Shown here piece after piece: positions 19,504 to 28,213 of a DNA stretch of 62,566 nt. The translations under genes were made by a program, and so were the position numbers. The stretch comes from an uncultured Granulosicoccaceae bacterium (GTDB taxonomy: Bacteria; Pseudomonadota; Gammaproteobacteria; Granulosicoccales; Granulosicoccaceae). The notes beneath the pieces were generated by a model. That model saw only the letters and a list, made by a program, of their open reading frames with translations, did not search any database and had not been told where the DNA came from. The stretch is from the NCBI GenBank assembly GCA_938020525.1, contig CALIHW010000150.1:1-62566 (forward strand), written 5' to 3'. The number at the start of each line of letters is the position of its first letter. Positions within the stretch are counted from its first letter, which is position 1.

Positions 19504-19530
19504 GATTCCCCCTTGCTTTGAGGGGGAATC
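19504..19530 (+). terminator. Hairpin between dctP and dctQ
   Basis: GATTCCCCCT (19504-19513) pairs perfectly with AGGGGGAATC (19521-19530) around a 7-nt loop, followed by GTCTTTTG. It lies 18 bp after the dctP stop and 125 bp before dctQ. It would act as partial terminator or 3' stabiliser, giving excess binding protein over permease. Confidence 0.75.
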
Positions 19531-19655
19531 GTCTTTTGAAAAGCTGTACCCATACCTTCTCCTCTCACGTTGCACTTGGTCCCATAAAAACTACCACAAC
19601 CAAATTTGCGACTTGACCGCTACGAGACCTCCCAATCAAAGACCTCGATTGATTA

Positions 19656-20186
19656 ATGATGAGCAAAGCATCTGACACGCCCGCCTTCCTGAAAGGCATG
19701 GATAGGGTATTTGACGTGCTCACCCGTCTGTGTCAGATCATCGCAGGCACGGCACTTGTCGCAATGACTGTGATGTTTGCCTGGCTGGTTTACGGTCGTT
19801 ACGTACTTAACGACACACCTACCTGGGTAGAGCAGGTTTCACATTTACTATTAATGGTAATCGCGTTCCTCGGCGCTGCCGCCGGTGTGCGACAAGACAC
19901 GCATTTATCTGTGGTGTTATTCCGTTCTGCAGTACCCTCCGCCATACGCACTGTTTTCGTTTTTATCACAGACGTATTAATGGCAGCGTTTGGTGGTTTC
20001 ATGTTCTGGTATGGCCTTGAATTAACCCGATTCAAATGGAATACATTAGTCCCGTTGATTCAGGTACCGGAAGGTTTTCGATCACTACCTCTGACAATTT
20101 GCGGTGCACTGGTTTTTATATTTTCCACCGGTCATCTTATCCGTCTTTTACTCGGTCGGGACGAACGCAAAGACTCCATAGAGTAG
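19656..20186 (+). CDS. TRAP transporter small permease DctQ
   Basis: Small membrane subunit of 176 residues with four predicted helices. The conserved helix-2 region VYGRYVLNDTPTWVEQ (about 49-64) is typical of DctQ. It would assemble with the 12-helix DctM encoded 56 bp downstream. The start is the first of two adjacent ATG codons. Confidence 0.9.
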   Translation: MMSKASDTPAFLKGMDRVFDVLTRLCQIIAGTALVAMTVMFAWLVYGRYVLNDTPTWVEQVSHLLLMVIAFLGAAAGVRQDTHLSVVLFRSAVPSAIRTVFVFITDVLMAAFGGFMFWYGLELTRFKWNTLVPLIQVPEGFRSLPLTICGALVFIFSTGHLIRLLLGRDERKDSIE

Positions 20187-20242
20187 CTTCAAGCTATCCC
20201 TAAAACACGCCCATTATGAAAATAGAAGAATAGAGATCCGAC

Positions 20243-21520
20243 ATGGGACTACTGCTACTACTTGGCGTATTCGCACTTTGCGTCATCATCGGATTGCCGG
20301 TTGCATTTGCACTAGGCATCTCTGCTTTGGTCGCTTTCTGGCACGAGGGTTTACCACTACTGATTGTCTTTCAACGCATCGTGGCTGGTATAAACGTTTA
20401 TTCGCTAATGGCGATTCCATTTTTTATCTTTGCCGGTGAATTAATGTTCCATGGTGGTATCGCGATGCGGCTGGTGCGTTTCGCACAAAACGCAGTGGGT
20501 GCGGTACGCGGCGGTCTTGGTATCGTCAATGTCTTTTCTTCTATGTTGTTCGGCGGTATCTCAGGGTCCGCAATTGCTGATATATCCGCCCTCGGGTCCA
20601 TACTAGTGCCTGTTATGAAAGACAAAGGCTATGACGCCGACTACGCCGTGAATGTCACTGTTACCTCGTCAATTGCAGGCATCATTATTCCGCCTAGCCA
20701 CAACATGATTATTTTTGCGCTGGCTACCGGTGGTGCTGTTTCAATCTCTAAACTTTTTCTCGCAGGCGTAATACCAGGCATTTTGATGTGTATATGCCTG
20801 GCCGTTGCCGCATACATTATTGCGGTAAAGCGCGGATACGGCGCTGAAAAATTCCCCGGTTGGACAGTCCTGTTGCTTAGTTTTTTCAGCGCTATCCCGG
20901 GCTTGCTGACAGCAGTCATTATTGTCGGTGGTGTCTTGTCTGGCGTATTTACTGCGACTGAGTCCGGTGCATTCGGCGCACTGTATGCGTTTGTCGTGAC
21001 GCTATTGGTATATCGCGCTATTACATGGGAGAACTTTAAGCTAGCGGTTGTCGGGGCAGTAAGGACGACTTCAATGGTTATGATCCTGATAGCCTGTGCC
21101 GGGGCTTTTGCCTACATGCTGACGTTCTTCCGTGTACCCACTCTGATGATCGATCTGCTTACCGGGATCACTGACAACCCTATTCTAATATTGCTGATGA
21201 TCAATGGTGTTTTACTGATGCTCGGTATGATTATGGACATGGCAGCACTGATCTTGATTTGTACGCCGATCTTCCTGCCTATCATGAACACGCTGGGAAT
21301 TGATCCTTTGCAGTTCGGTATGATCTTGCTGGTTAATCTTGGTCTCGGTCTCTGCACACCACCGGTTGGGTCCTGTCTGTTTGTCGGTTGCGCTGTTGGT
21401 AAGCTGCCAATAGAAAAAGCCGTACGCACTATCTGGCCATTTTATCTGGCCATCTTCGTCGCACTGATGCTGATTACCTTTGTACCTGCTATCTCCCTGA
21501 CGTTGCCTAATTTGGTGTAG
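20243..21520 (+). CDS. TRAP transporter large permease DctM
   Basis: Large Na+-driven TRAP permease of 425 residues with about 12 transmembrane helices. Hallmarks include MAIPFFIFAGELM, the GGISGSAIADISALGS sodium-site segment and IIPPSHNMIIFA. The gene ends with a double stop TAGTAA. It closes the dctPQM operon, and a hairpin terminator follows at 21592. Confidence 0.93.
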   Translation: MGLLLLLGVFALCVIIGLPVAFALGISALVAFWHEGLPLLIVFQRIVAGINVYSLMAIPFFIFAGELMFHGGIAMRLVRFAQNAVGAVRGGLGIVNVFSSMLFGGISGSAIADISALGSILVPVMKDKGYDADYAVNVTVTSSIAGIIIPPSHNMIIFALATGGAVSISKLFLAGVIPGILMCICLAVAAYIIAVKRGYGAEKFPGWTVLLLSFFSAIPGLLTAVIIVGGVLSGVFTATESGAFGALYAFVVTLLVYRAITWENFKLAVVGAVRTTSMVMILIACAGAFAYMLTFFRVPTLMIDLLTGITDNPILILLMINGVLLMLGMIMDMAALILICTPIFLPIMNTLGIDPLQFGMILLVNLGLGLCTPPVGSCLFVGCAVGKLPIEKAVRTIWPFYLAIFVALMLITFVPAISLTLPNLV

Positions 21521-21591
21521 TAAATCGTTGGTTTTATAGTATCGACTAAAATTGCTACCTTAAAAAAATGACTGATGAACGGTCAGCAGTA

Positions 21592-21617
21592 AGTGCCTTA
21601 TTCCTGATTAAGGCACT
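21592..21617. terminator. Bidirectional terminator between TRAP operon and peroxiredoxin gene
   Basis: AGTGCCTTA (21592-21600) pairs with TAAGGCACT (21609-21617) around an 8-nt loop, in the gap between two convergent genes. Flanking sequence is A/T-rich on both sides without a long T-run. Confidence 0.6.
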
Positions 21618-21654
21618 CACAATTATAAAGCGCTAATCATCAGTTCAAAATATC

Positions 21655-22182
21655 TTAAGCTGCCGTACCTCTGGCAGGCTTATCATTTTCTATAGTGAAG
21701 ATCATCCCATCCAGCAGCTGCTCAAGATCTGGCCTCGCTGACGGACCATTGGAGATCGCAGCAATCTGTACACCACCACCCGGCCTTAAACAAAAGACCG
21801 CAGGCTCTGCAAAACGTCTGTCAGTTTCATCGGGAGTTAATGGATCGCTTACATAAAGCCCCAGCTCATGCATTGTGGCCTCTGAAAGATTGCAGCCTAC
21901 CGGGAAGCTCCAGCCATACTCGGCAATATCTGCGCTGGCCTTCTCTGCAATATCCGCAGAGACCGCGACCACATCAAAACCTGCAGCCTTCCAGCGGCCA
22001 AGCATTGACTCAACCTGATTTAAATAGGGCTTGCATCGACCACAGTGTTTGCCGCGATAGATCACAAGCAACTGCCATCCGTCAGTTGAACCACCGAGTT
22101 GTAGCTTCTGGCCATCCGGTGTATCTACGCTGAACTCCGGCAACACTTCACCGGCGGCGGGTTTGTGAGTTTTTGTTGTCAT
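21655..22182 (-). CDS. AhpC/TSA-type thioredoxin-fold peroxiredoxin-like protein
   Basis: Thioredoxin-fold protein of 175 residues. The active-site region YRGKHCGRC has C47 and C50, a CxxC arrangement more like a thiol-disulfide protein than a classic 1-Cys/2-Cys Prx, whose motif is PxxxTxxC. Downstream segments such as VVAVSADI are typical of the AhpC/TSA family. It probably reduces peroxides or disulfides in the cytosol; no signal peptide is seen. It is convergent with the TRAP operon and divergent from the kinase, with no functional link visible. Confidence 0.8.
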   Translation of the reverse strand: MTTKTHKPAAGEVLPEFSVDTPDGQKLQLGGSTDGWQLLVIYRGKHCGRCKPYLNQVESMLGRWKAAGFDVVAVSADIAEKASADIAEYGWSFPVGCNLSEATMHELGLYVSDPLTPDETDRRFAEPAVFCLRPGGGVQIAAISNGPSARPDLEQLLDGMIFTIENDKPARGTAA

Positions 22183-22286
22183 TTTTGGTTCGGTTAGTAG
22201 CCTGAAAGAGGGTAAACTATAACAGTCAAAACGCTAAATTTCTGCGGCTAATTAAGCCGCGCTAAACACATCGGCATCACCAGAAT

Positions 22287-23258
22287 ATGGGTATCACCAG
22301 TAAGAATAATCATCGTGTGCTTTGTATTGGTGAAGCGATGCTGGAACTCTCATTCAGCCAACCTGACAACCAAATAAACACTGAGATCGACAATCAAAAC
22401 GAGAGCGCTACTGTCAGGTATGCCGGTGACACTCTCAATACAGCAATCTATTTACAACGTCTCAGCAATAGCGACACCACTGTTTCATACTGCACAGCGG
22501 TAGGACGAGACGCACTTTCAACAAGACTGGTAGATTTTATAAAGTCAGAAAACATCGATGTCAGCGCAATACAGACTGCAGACGATCGTACCATCGGTCT
22601 CTACGCAATAAGCACTGATGCGACCGGCGAACGATCTTTCACCTACTGGCGCAATGAATCAGCGGCAAAAACCTTGTTCCAGCAAAACAACACTACAGAC
22701 TTCAGTGCACTGGAAGACTTTGACGTTATCTATCTCTCTGCAATCACTGTCGCTATTCTGCCTGCAACTATACGCAAAGCACTGTTAGACAAGCTCAGCT
22801 TTTTGAGACAAGAGAAAAACACACTGATCGCGTTTGATTCAAACTACCGACCTGCACTTTGGGAATCACAATCGATAGCCAGATCCACCATTTCATCTTT
22901 TTGGGAGATCACAGATATCGCTCTCCCATCTATCGATGATGAACAGGCTCTGTTTCAAGATTCCGATGAACAAGAGCTGCTATCTCGCTTTAAGTCTTAC
23001 GGCATAAGCCAGGGCGCATTAAAACGAGGAGATATCGGGCCACTGGGCTTGTCTGAAAAAGCCAGCTCATTAGACACTTCCAGTTTGCCTGAAGTAAACG
23101 TTGTCGATACCACTGCCGCCGGAGACAGTTTTAACGCCGGATACCTGAGCGCAATTCTGAATGGCGCTACGGAGATTGGAGCGCTAACAGCCGGGCATCA
23201 ATGTGCGGCCCGGGTGATCTCCTGCCGAGGCGCGATAATTCCAGCCTCTCAGTGGTAA
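22287..23258 (+). CDS. kdgK: 2-keto-3-deoxygluconate kinase (PfkB family)
   Basis: Sugar kinase of 323 residues that phosphorylates KDG to KDPG, the last step before aldolase cleavage in uronate breakdown. The C-terminal signature DTTAAGDSFNAGYL (274-287) carries the catalytic base D280; the DTTAAGD variant and the GAIIP end are characteristic of KdgK. The N-terminal GEAMLELS is the first PfkB motif. It sits next to the TRAP operon and within 6 kb of the alginate operon, so it links both to central metabolism. KDPG aldolase is not in the window. Confidence 0.88.
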   Translation: MGITSKNNHRVLCIGEAMLELSFSQPDNQINTEIDNQNESATVRYAGDTLNTAIYLQRLSNSDTTVSYCTAVGRDALSTRLVDFIKSENIDVSAIQTADDRTIGLYAISTDATGERSFTYWRNESAAKTLFQQNNTTDFSALEDFDVIYLSAITVAILPATIRKALLDKLSFLRQEKNTLIAFDSNYRPALWESQSIARSTISSFWEITDIALPSIDDEQALFQDSDEQELLSRFKSYGISQGALKRGDIGPLGLSEKASSLDTSSLPEVNVVDTTAAGDSFNAGYLSAILNGATEIGALTAGHQCAARVISCRGAIIPASQW

Positions 23259-23314
23259 CGGGGCGTGTTAAAGGAGTGGTTACTTATCTACAGGGAAAAG
23301 TGTAGCGAACAAAA

Positions 23315-23340
23315 AAACGGCACTTCAATGAGCGCCGTTT
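23315..23340 (-). terminator. Rho-independent terminator pointing leftward
   Basis: On the minus strand AAACGGC pairs with GCCGTTT around a 12-nt loop and runs straight into a seven-T tract (the last three T of the stem plus four more). The plus strand has only a short T3 after the stem, so the structure mainly terminates minus-strand transcription. No long gene lies upstream on that strand for several hundred bases, which implies a short transcript (see 23369). Confidence 0.75.
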
Positions 23341-23368
23341 AAAAATTTGGGTTTTTACGAAACTCTGC

Positions 23369-23440
23369 TTAAGTACTGCGACGTGCAATTACCGTCAAAG
23401 TGATCATTGAAATTGCGATACATGCGATTACTGCTGCCAT
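23369..23440 (-). CDS. Possible 23-residue membrane peptide
   Basis: A 24-codon frame on the minus strand encodes MAAVIACIAISMITLTVIAR followed by RST: one hydrophobic stretch of about 18 residues and a positively charged tail, the classic shape of a bacterial single-span small protein. Its stop is 28 bp from the terminator hairpin at 23315-23340. The ribosome site is weak (AGAG about ten bases upstream). The alternative is that the transcript is a small RNA and the frame is accidental. No homologue is recognised. Confidence 0.4.
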   Translation of the reverse strand: MAAVIACIAISMITLTVIARRST

Positions 23441-23846
23441 TGGGAAAATCTCTGTGGTTTACTGGTGCCGACATTATGGCTAGATTCGATAAGAAATACT
23501 GTGCAATTGTATACATATTGAAACAGACAATACCAAATTTATTACGTCGAGAACATTACTGCGCTAAACCGCCAAGCAAGAAGTCCGTACAGCAGTCTCC
23601 GCAGATCGGCCGCGCTAGTGTGACGCCCATCACACGCTTTTGGTCACCACTCGCGCAAGCCAACGCAAAGCAGCAGCCCTAGTTACTGCCGGCTGCTCTC
23701 TGCAGTCTCCGGCTGGCGTCACATAGACCGCCTGGGCGTCATGTTGAAAGCATTCAGGACCAGATTGTCCCTGCACTTATTCGAGTAGCAATCGATGCAC
23801 ATTCGTGTCAGGTTTAGCCACCCAAATTACCTTCACTTAATTGATT
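23441..23846. other. Intergenic stretch with no gene seen
   Basis: About 400 bp between the small peptide and the MoxR gene. A plus-strand frame at 23407-23682 has no ribosome site, overlaps the opposing small gene and has implausible composition. This stretch should hold the promoter of the minus-strand transcript ending at 23315 and that of the MoxR operon; no convincing boxes were identified. Confidence 0.4.
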
Positions 23847-24896
23847 ATGCGTCCACGCCACTTAAAAACCGTTCTGGATCAGGAATTGGCAAGCGCCATC
23901 AACGGCCATAACACTCCTGTGATGATCTGGGGACCACCAGGTGTAGGCAAATCTCAAATAGTGTCATTAGTGGCAGAGCATCGATCAGTGCCTGTTATTG
24001 ATTTGCGCTTATCACAAATGGAACCGAGTGACCTGCGCGGCATTCCATTTCGCAGTGACACGTTGGTTGAGTGGGCAGTTCCACGTATGTTGCCAGATGC
24101 AGCTCGACACGGACCCGCAGGAATTTTGTTTCTTGATGAAATTACTTCAGCACTACCCGCAGTATCTGCCGCTGCCTATCAGTTAATTCTTGATCGCTGT
24201 CTCGGTGACTATACGGTTCCAGACGGTTGGGTCATTTTTGCCGCAGGTAACAGACAAGGTGATCGCGGCGTGACATACGCTATGCCGTCACCACTTGCGA
24301 ATCGATTTACTCACTTTAGTTTTGATATCAACCTTGATGACTGGGTTACCTGGGCACATCAGAATGAGATAGATGAACGTGTCATCGCGTTTTTAAGATT
24401 CCGACCAGAGTTGTTGTTTGATTTTGACCCATCGACCGACCCGGTTGCCTTCCCTACTCCGCGCTCCTGGGAGTTTGCCCACCATGCATTACACAAGTTT
24501 GAATCCCAACCGGAAATACTTGCCGGCAGCCTGCAGGCGTGTGTTGGAAAAGCAGCGGGCATTGAACTGAGCGCATTTATAGAAAATCTGCAGCACCTGC
24601 CAGACGTCGGCTCAATCTTGTGCGGTGAAGAGGTGCCTGTTCCGGAATCTATCGATTTGCAGTACGCGCTGGCATCTTCACTTGTCGGGCATGCAGTGCA
24701 GACTGTTGGCACGCCAGAGCAAAATGCAACCCTCGGCAACATACTCGAATACGCAAACAAGTTTCCACAACGCGAGATGGGCGTCATGCTCGTGTCAGAC
24801 ATGCATCGTGCAATCGGTGAACCATTGTTTACCGTGCCACAATTTCAGGACTGGGCAAATCAGGTTGCAGATGTCATGTTATTCGACCCCGAATAA
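23847..24896 (+). CDS. MoxR-type AAA+ ATPase
   Basis: AAA+ ATPase of 349 residues with Walker A GPPGVGKS (29-36), Walker B ILFLDEITSA, sensor 1 AAGNR and arginine-finger region PSPLANRFTH. MoxR proteins act as chaperones that insert cofactors or remodel partners carrying VWA domains, and the next gene encodes such a partner. The start is ATG 23847; a TTG two codons upstream is possible. Its stop codon is the first base triplet of an 18-bp tandem repeat (24894-24960). Confidence 0.9.
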   Translation: MRPRHLKTVLDQELASAINGHNTPVMIWGPPGVGKSQIVSLVAEHRSVPVIDLRLSQMEPSDLRGIPFRSDTLVEWAVPRMLPDAARHGPAGILFLDEITSALPAVSAAAYQLILDRCLGDYTVPDGWVIFAAGNRQGDRGVTYAMPSPLANRFTHFSFDINLDDWVTWAHQNEIDERVIAFLRFRPELLFDFDPSTDPVAFPTPRSWEFAHHALHKFESQPEILAGSLQACVGKAAGIELSAFIENLQHLPDVGSILCGEEVPVPESIDLQYALASSLVGHAVQTVGTPEQNATLGNILEYANKFPQREMGVMLVSDMHRAIGEPLFTVPQFQDWANQVADVMLFDPE

Positions 24897-24960
24897 GTCT
24901 ATGTCCCATCATAAGCCTAAGTCTCGTCATAAGTCTGTGGCACATCATAACTCTATATCT
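24894..24960 (+). repeat. 18-bp tandem repeat starting at the MoxR stop codon
   Basis: Units begin at 24894, 24912, 24930 and (partial) 24948. The first reads TAAGTCTATGTCCCATCA; the next two share TAAG(T/C)CT at the start and TCA at the end. The first three bases of unit 1 are the stop codon of the ATPase gene, and because 18 is a multiple of three, TAA recurs in frame at every unit. It fills the gap before the DUF2201/VWA gene. Confidence 0.8.
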
Positions 24961-25005
24961 TAAAGCCGACTAAGCCGACACTAAACGAATAGTTGCTCAT
25001 GCCTT

Positions 25006-26331
25006 ATGGATAAACTCAGCGGTCCGAACAATATAGAGAATATTCTCACCGCAGCTCGCACGCGGCTAATACTGGACAAACCGTTTCTTGGCGCACTGGT
25101 ACTACGCCTGCCTCTGATTGATGCATCAGCCTGGTGTGAAACCACAGGCACCGACGCGAAAAGTATTTACTACAACCGCGGCTATATCGAAAGTTTAAGT
25201 CTAAGCCAGGTACAGTTCGTACTGGCACACGAAGCATTGCATTGCGGCTTGTCGCACTTTGCCAGACGTGAACACCGTCAACGCAGGCGCTGGGATGTGG
25301 CCTGTGATCACGCGGTGAACCTGTTATTGGTTGATGATGATCTCGAACTGCCAGTCGGTGCATTATTAAACGCCGAGTATAGTGGTATGTCAGCAGAAGA
25401 AATTTACCCCTGCATTGATGAAGACGATGATGAACAACCTATGGATCAGCACCTTTATGATCCAGATGTTACTGACACGGACACACGCTCTGATGATTCC
25501 GATATACAAGCATCGGTAAAGAGTGGTGACTCTGATCACAGCGAGGAACAGAGTAGCGGCAATCAACAAACAGATGAATCATCAGGGGACAACTCAAATA
25601 ACGACGGCAACGACAGCAACGACAGCAACGACAGCAACGACAGAAAAGATAACAAAACCGGCTCAGGCATCAACGCGCCTCCACCGCTAACCAACCGTGA
25701 ACGCGACCAGCTCGACACACAATGGCAGCAGAGACTGGCAGGTGCGGCGCAACAGGCAGCCCAAGCGGGAAAACTAAGCGATTCGATAGCACGTATGCTA
25801 GAACGTCTATTGCAACCTACTCTGCCGTGGCGCGCGTTGATAGCACGCTTTATGAACAGCGCGACACGAATTGACTACAACCTAACCCGCCCGTCGAGAC
25901 GCCGGGAGGGTGAAGCTATTCTGCCAAGCCTGCACACGCGGCAAATAGATGTAGTGGTTGCACTGGATACCAGCGGTTCCGTATCACAGCAGGAGCTTAA
26001 TGAGTTTCTGAACGAGCTAAACGCAATCAAGGGCTCAATGAATGCGCGGGTAACCCTGCTCGCTTGCGATGACAAGCTCAATGATAATAGCCCCTGGTTA
26101 TACGAACCATGGGATCCGATGAACCTGCCAACTCAAATAAGCGGTGGCGGACTGACAGATTTTTGTCCGGTATTTACCTGGCTATCCAGGGCCGGGCACC
26201 AACCGGACCTTGTCATTTACTTCACCGATGCAAAAGGCCGATTCCCGACCGAAAAACCGCACCTGCCTGTGCTTTGGCTGGTGAAAGGTCCCGCTCCTGT
26301 GCCCTGGGGTCAGCGAATCCAACTAAACTGA
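25006..26331 (+). CDS. DUF2201 putative metallopeptidase with VWA-like domain
   Basis: Protein of 441 residues with two conserved parts. The N-terminal domain has a zinc-peptidase motif HEALH (75-79) and WDVACDHAVN (96-105), typical of DUF2201_N. An acidic, Asn/Asp/Ser-rich linker (about 140-225) follows. The C-terminal VWA-like domain has a MIDAS motif DTSGS near residue 322. It is the standard partner of a MoxR ATPase in COG0714/COG3864 pairs; biochemical function is not established. Part of the linker is encoded by 9-bp repeats (25600-25644). Confidence 0.88.
   Translation: MDKLSGPNNIENILTAARTRLILDKPFLGALVLRLPLIDASAWCETTGTDAKSIYYNRGYIESLSLSQVQFVLAHEALHCGLSHFARREHRQRRRWDVACDHAVNLLLVDDDLELPVGALLNAEYSGMSAEEIYPCIDEDDDEQPMDQHLYDPDVTDTDTRSDDSDIQASVKSGDSDHSEEQSSGNQQTDESSGDNSNNDGNDSNDSNDSNDRKDNKTGSGINAPPPLTNRERDQLDTQWQQRLAGAAQQAAQAGKLSDSIARMLERLLQPTLPWRALIARFMNSATRIDYNLTRPSRRREGEAILPSLHTRQIDVVVALDTSGSVSQQELNEFLNELNAIKGSMNARVTLLACDDKLNDNSPWLYEPWDPMNLPTQISGGGLTDFCPVFTWLSRAGHQPDLVIYFTDAKGRFPTEKPHLPVLWLVKGPAPVPWGQRIQLN
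25600..25644 (+). repeat. 9-bp coding tandem repeat
   Basis: Five units of AACGAC(A/G)G(C/A) encode Asn-Asp-Gly, three Asn-Asp-Ser and Asn-Asp-Arg in the linker of the DUF2201/VWA protein. Near-identical units suggest recent slippage expansion; copy number may vary between strains. Confidence 0.85.
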
Positions 26332-26840
26332 AAAAGTAACGACATAAAAGTACATTCATCGGTGATGTAGATGTGGACTTGTATAGTCATCCCTGGCGCA
26401 TCAGGTTCGCTTTAATCCTAAAGAAATATGGAACAAGTTTAATTTTCGTACCATACTTTATAAGTGCCGTTTGACAGATGGCCTGCCTGGCAGGTGATCA
26501 AGGTGGTCGATGTCTGCGATTTTTCACCACGCGGTATACCGAGGCTAATGCTGGATCAGGCCATATTGCCGTCTTGGAAGTATCGACAAACGCTGGATCA
26601 GGTTAGTATATTGGTCATACTGGGAGGCGCGCATATTGCACGTCTCTTCTACCTATACGATGAACACATTTCGTTCACAATCAACACTTTATTGTTACGC
26701 TCAAGACCTCTGTAAGAGGCGCTCACCGCAGTAGGATCTACAGTTTCAGGTTTTGTTGATCAAGTTGCGCGATACGTGGATGCCGGGAACAATTCGGCCT
26801 TGTGCGAACAGCAGTTAACTTTGCCGGAGATTGCACCACA
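26332..26840. other. Intergenic stretch upstream of aprM
   Basis: About 500 bp without a convincing gene. A frame at 26464-26715 (GTG start) has no ribosome site and composition unlike neighbours. A small hairpin CCTGC/GCAGG (26482-26494) follows a TTGACA (26471-26476) that lacks a matching -10. The region must hold the aprMBA promoter; none could be fixed. Confidence 0.4.
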
Positions 26841-27692
26841 ATGTTTATCAACAATCCGTTCGCCGACATCGCAACGGCCATACCGCCATCAATGATGAAG
26901 CTCTATGTCGTCCTGATGGTTCTTTGCGTCATCGGCGGCACACTGCTGGACATGCGCCACAAGCAGAGCGCCAAATACTTCTTTGAGAATTCAAAGAAAG
27001 CGCAAAAAAACGCCAAAGTTAAAGTTGGCGGTGGTAAGAAAGCCAGCCTTGCAGTCAAAACTGTCGCGGGCGAGGTGCTTACTTCATCTGAGTTCTGTAA
27101 CTCGAAACGCCGGATGTCTCACCTAATGACGATGTACGGGTTTATCTTCTTCGTCATTTCAACTGCTGTGCTCATATTTAAGTACACAGGTGACACGAAA
27201 GCACCTGTACTCTGGCCAATCCTGTGGCACCTGGGTGCGCTCAGTCTTTGTGTCGGTGGCTACTGGTTCTGGTTCAAGATCCGTGTAGATGTTGCTGCAG
27301 AAGGTGTTAAGTGGCATCAGTTCAATGGTCGCGGAGATCTTTTCATTCTGGGTCTGCTTTTCACAGCAACTTTTGGTCTGCTGTGGTCATTCTTTTCAGG
27401 TGTTGGCGCCGGTGCGTTTGCATGGATTTTATTCGCACTCTTTATTCTCAGCGCTACCGTACTGTTTGGCTCTGTTTACTGGTCTAAATTTGCTCACATG
27501 TTCTTCAAGCCTGCCGCAGCATTTCAAAAGAAGGTCGCACAGGCGGACGGCTCCAACGAGAACCTGCCAATGGACTACGATCTGTCTGATCCTGAGGTTC
27601 AAGCCAAATTCCCTGATATCCCCGAGTACATGGGCGCGAATCCGCCAAACATGGGTCTGGGCATCAAACGTGAAGCGCCACAGCACTACTAA
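26841..27692 (+). CDS. aprM: AprM, membrane partner of APS reductase
   Basis: Integral membrane protein of 283 residues with about six hydrophobic helices, of the type encoded beside aprBA in sulfur-oxidising bacteria that lack the Qmo complex. It is thought to pass electrons from AprBA to the quinone pool. ATG 26841 is preferred over an in-frame GTG at 26802 because GGAG lies upstream and the residues added would be unlike a membrane N-terminus. A basic cytosolic loop (KKAQKNAKVKVGGGKK) lies after helix 1. It is the first gene of the apr operon. Confidence 0.88.
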   Translation: MFINNPFADIATAIPPSMMKLYVVLMVLCVIGGTLLDMRHKQSAKYFFENSKKAQKNAKVKVGGGKKASLAVKTVAGEVLTSSEFCNSKRRMSHLMTMYGFIFFVISTAVLIFKYTGDTKAPVLWPILWHLGALSLCVGGYWFWFKIRVDVAAEGVKWHQFNGRGDLFILGLLFTATFGLLWSFFSGVGAGAFAWILFALFILSATVLFGSVYWSKFAHMFFKPAAAFQKKVAQADGSNENLPMDYDLSDPEVQAKFPDIPEYMGANPPNMGLGIKREAPQHY

Positions 27693-27730
27693 ATCATATT
27701 CTTACTTATCGGACGTCTGGAGAATCTAGG

Positions 27731-28213
27731 ATGCCTACTTTTGTTTACATGACTCGTTGTGACGGATGCGGCCACTGCGTCGACATCTGTCCTTCGGACA
27801 TCATGCACATCGACACCGTTACCCGCCGCGCGTACAACATTGAGCCGAATATGTGCTGGGAGTGCTACTCCTGCGTAAAGGCGTGCCCTCATCAGGCCAT
27901 TGATGTTCGTGGTTACGCAGACTTCGCACCGCTTGGTCATTCTGTACGCGTAAAGCGTGATGAAGAAAAAGGCGTGATCGCGTGGCGTATCAAATTTCGC
28001 AATGGCGAGAAAGATATGGATCTACTTGCTCCTATCACTACCAAGCCATGGGGCAGCGGCACACCCGATCTGCGTGAAGTAGAAGCGCCGACACAAGAGC
28101 AGAAAGACAGCGAATTACTGTTCAACGAACCTAAGTACATTCGCTTTGACGAAGGCGAGCTGCACACGCTTGAGTCCAACGGACTACAGATGAAGCAGGG
28201 AGTCGACTACTAA
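27731..28213 (+). CDS. aprB: AprB, iron-sulfur subunit of APS reductase
   Basis: Electron-transfer subunit of dissimilatory adenylylsulfate reductase, 160 residues. Two [4Fe-4S] motifs are complete: C10-x2-C13-x2-C16-x3-C20 and C42-x2-C45-x2-C48-x3-C52. The C-terminal tail, which wraps around AprA in known structures, is present. Its stop overlaps the aprA start (TAATG). Confidence 0.96.
   Translation: MPTFVYMTRCDGCGHCVDICPSDIMHIDTVTRRAYNIEPNMCWECYSCVKACPHQAIDVRGYADFAPLGHSVRVKRDEEKGVIAWRIKFRNGEKDMDLLAPITTKPWGSGTPDLREVEAPTQEQKDSELLFNEPKYIRFDEGELHTLESNGLQMKQGVDY

Noticed and set aside
23407-23682. 91-codon plus-strand frame between kdgK and the MoxR gene
   Set aside because: No ribosome site, unlikely composition, and it opposes the better supported minus-strand small gene and terminator.
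24894-24960. CRISPR-like array
   Set aside because: Units are 18 bp with no separate spacers, and there are no cas genes; these are simple tandem duplications.
26464-26715. 83-codon frame upstream of aprM
   Set aside because: GTG start without ribosome site, no recognisable family, and codon use unlike the neighbours.
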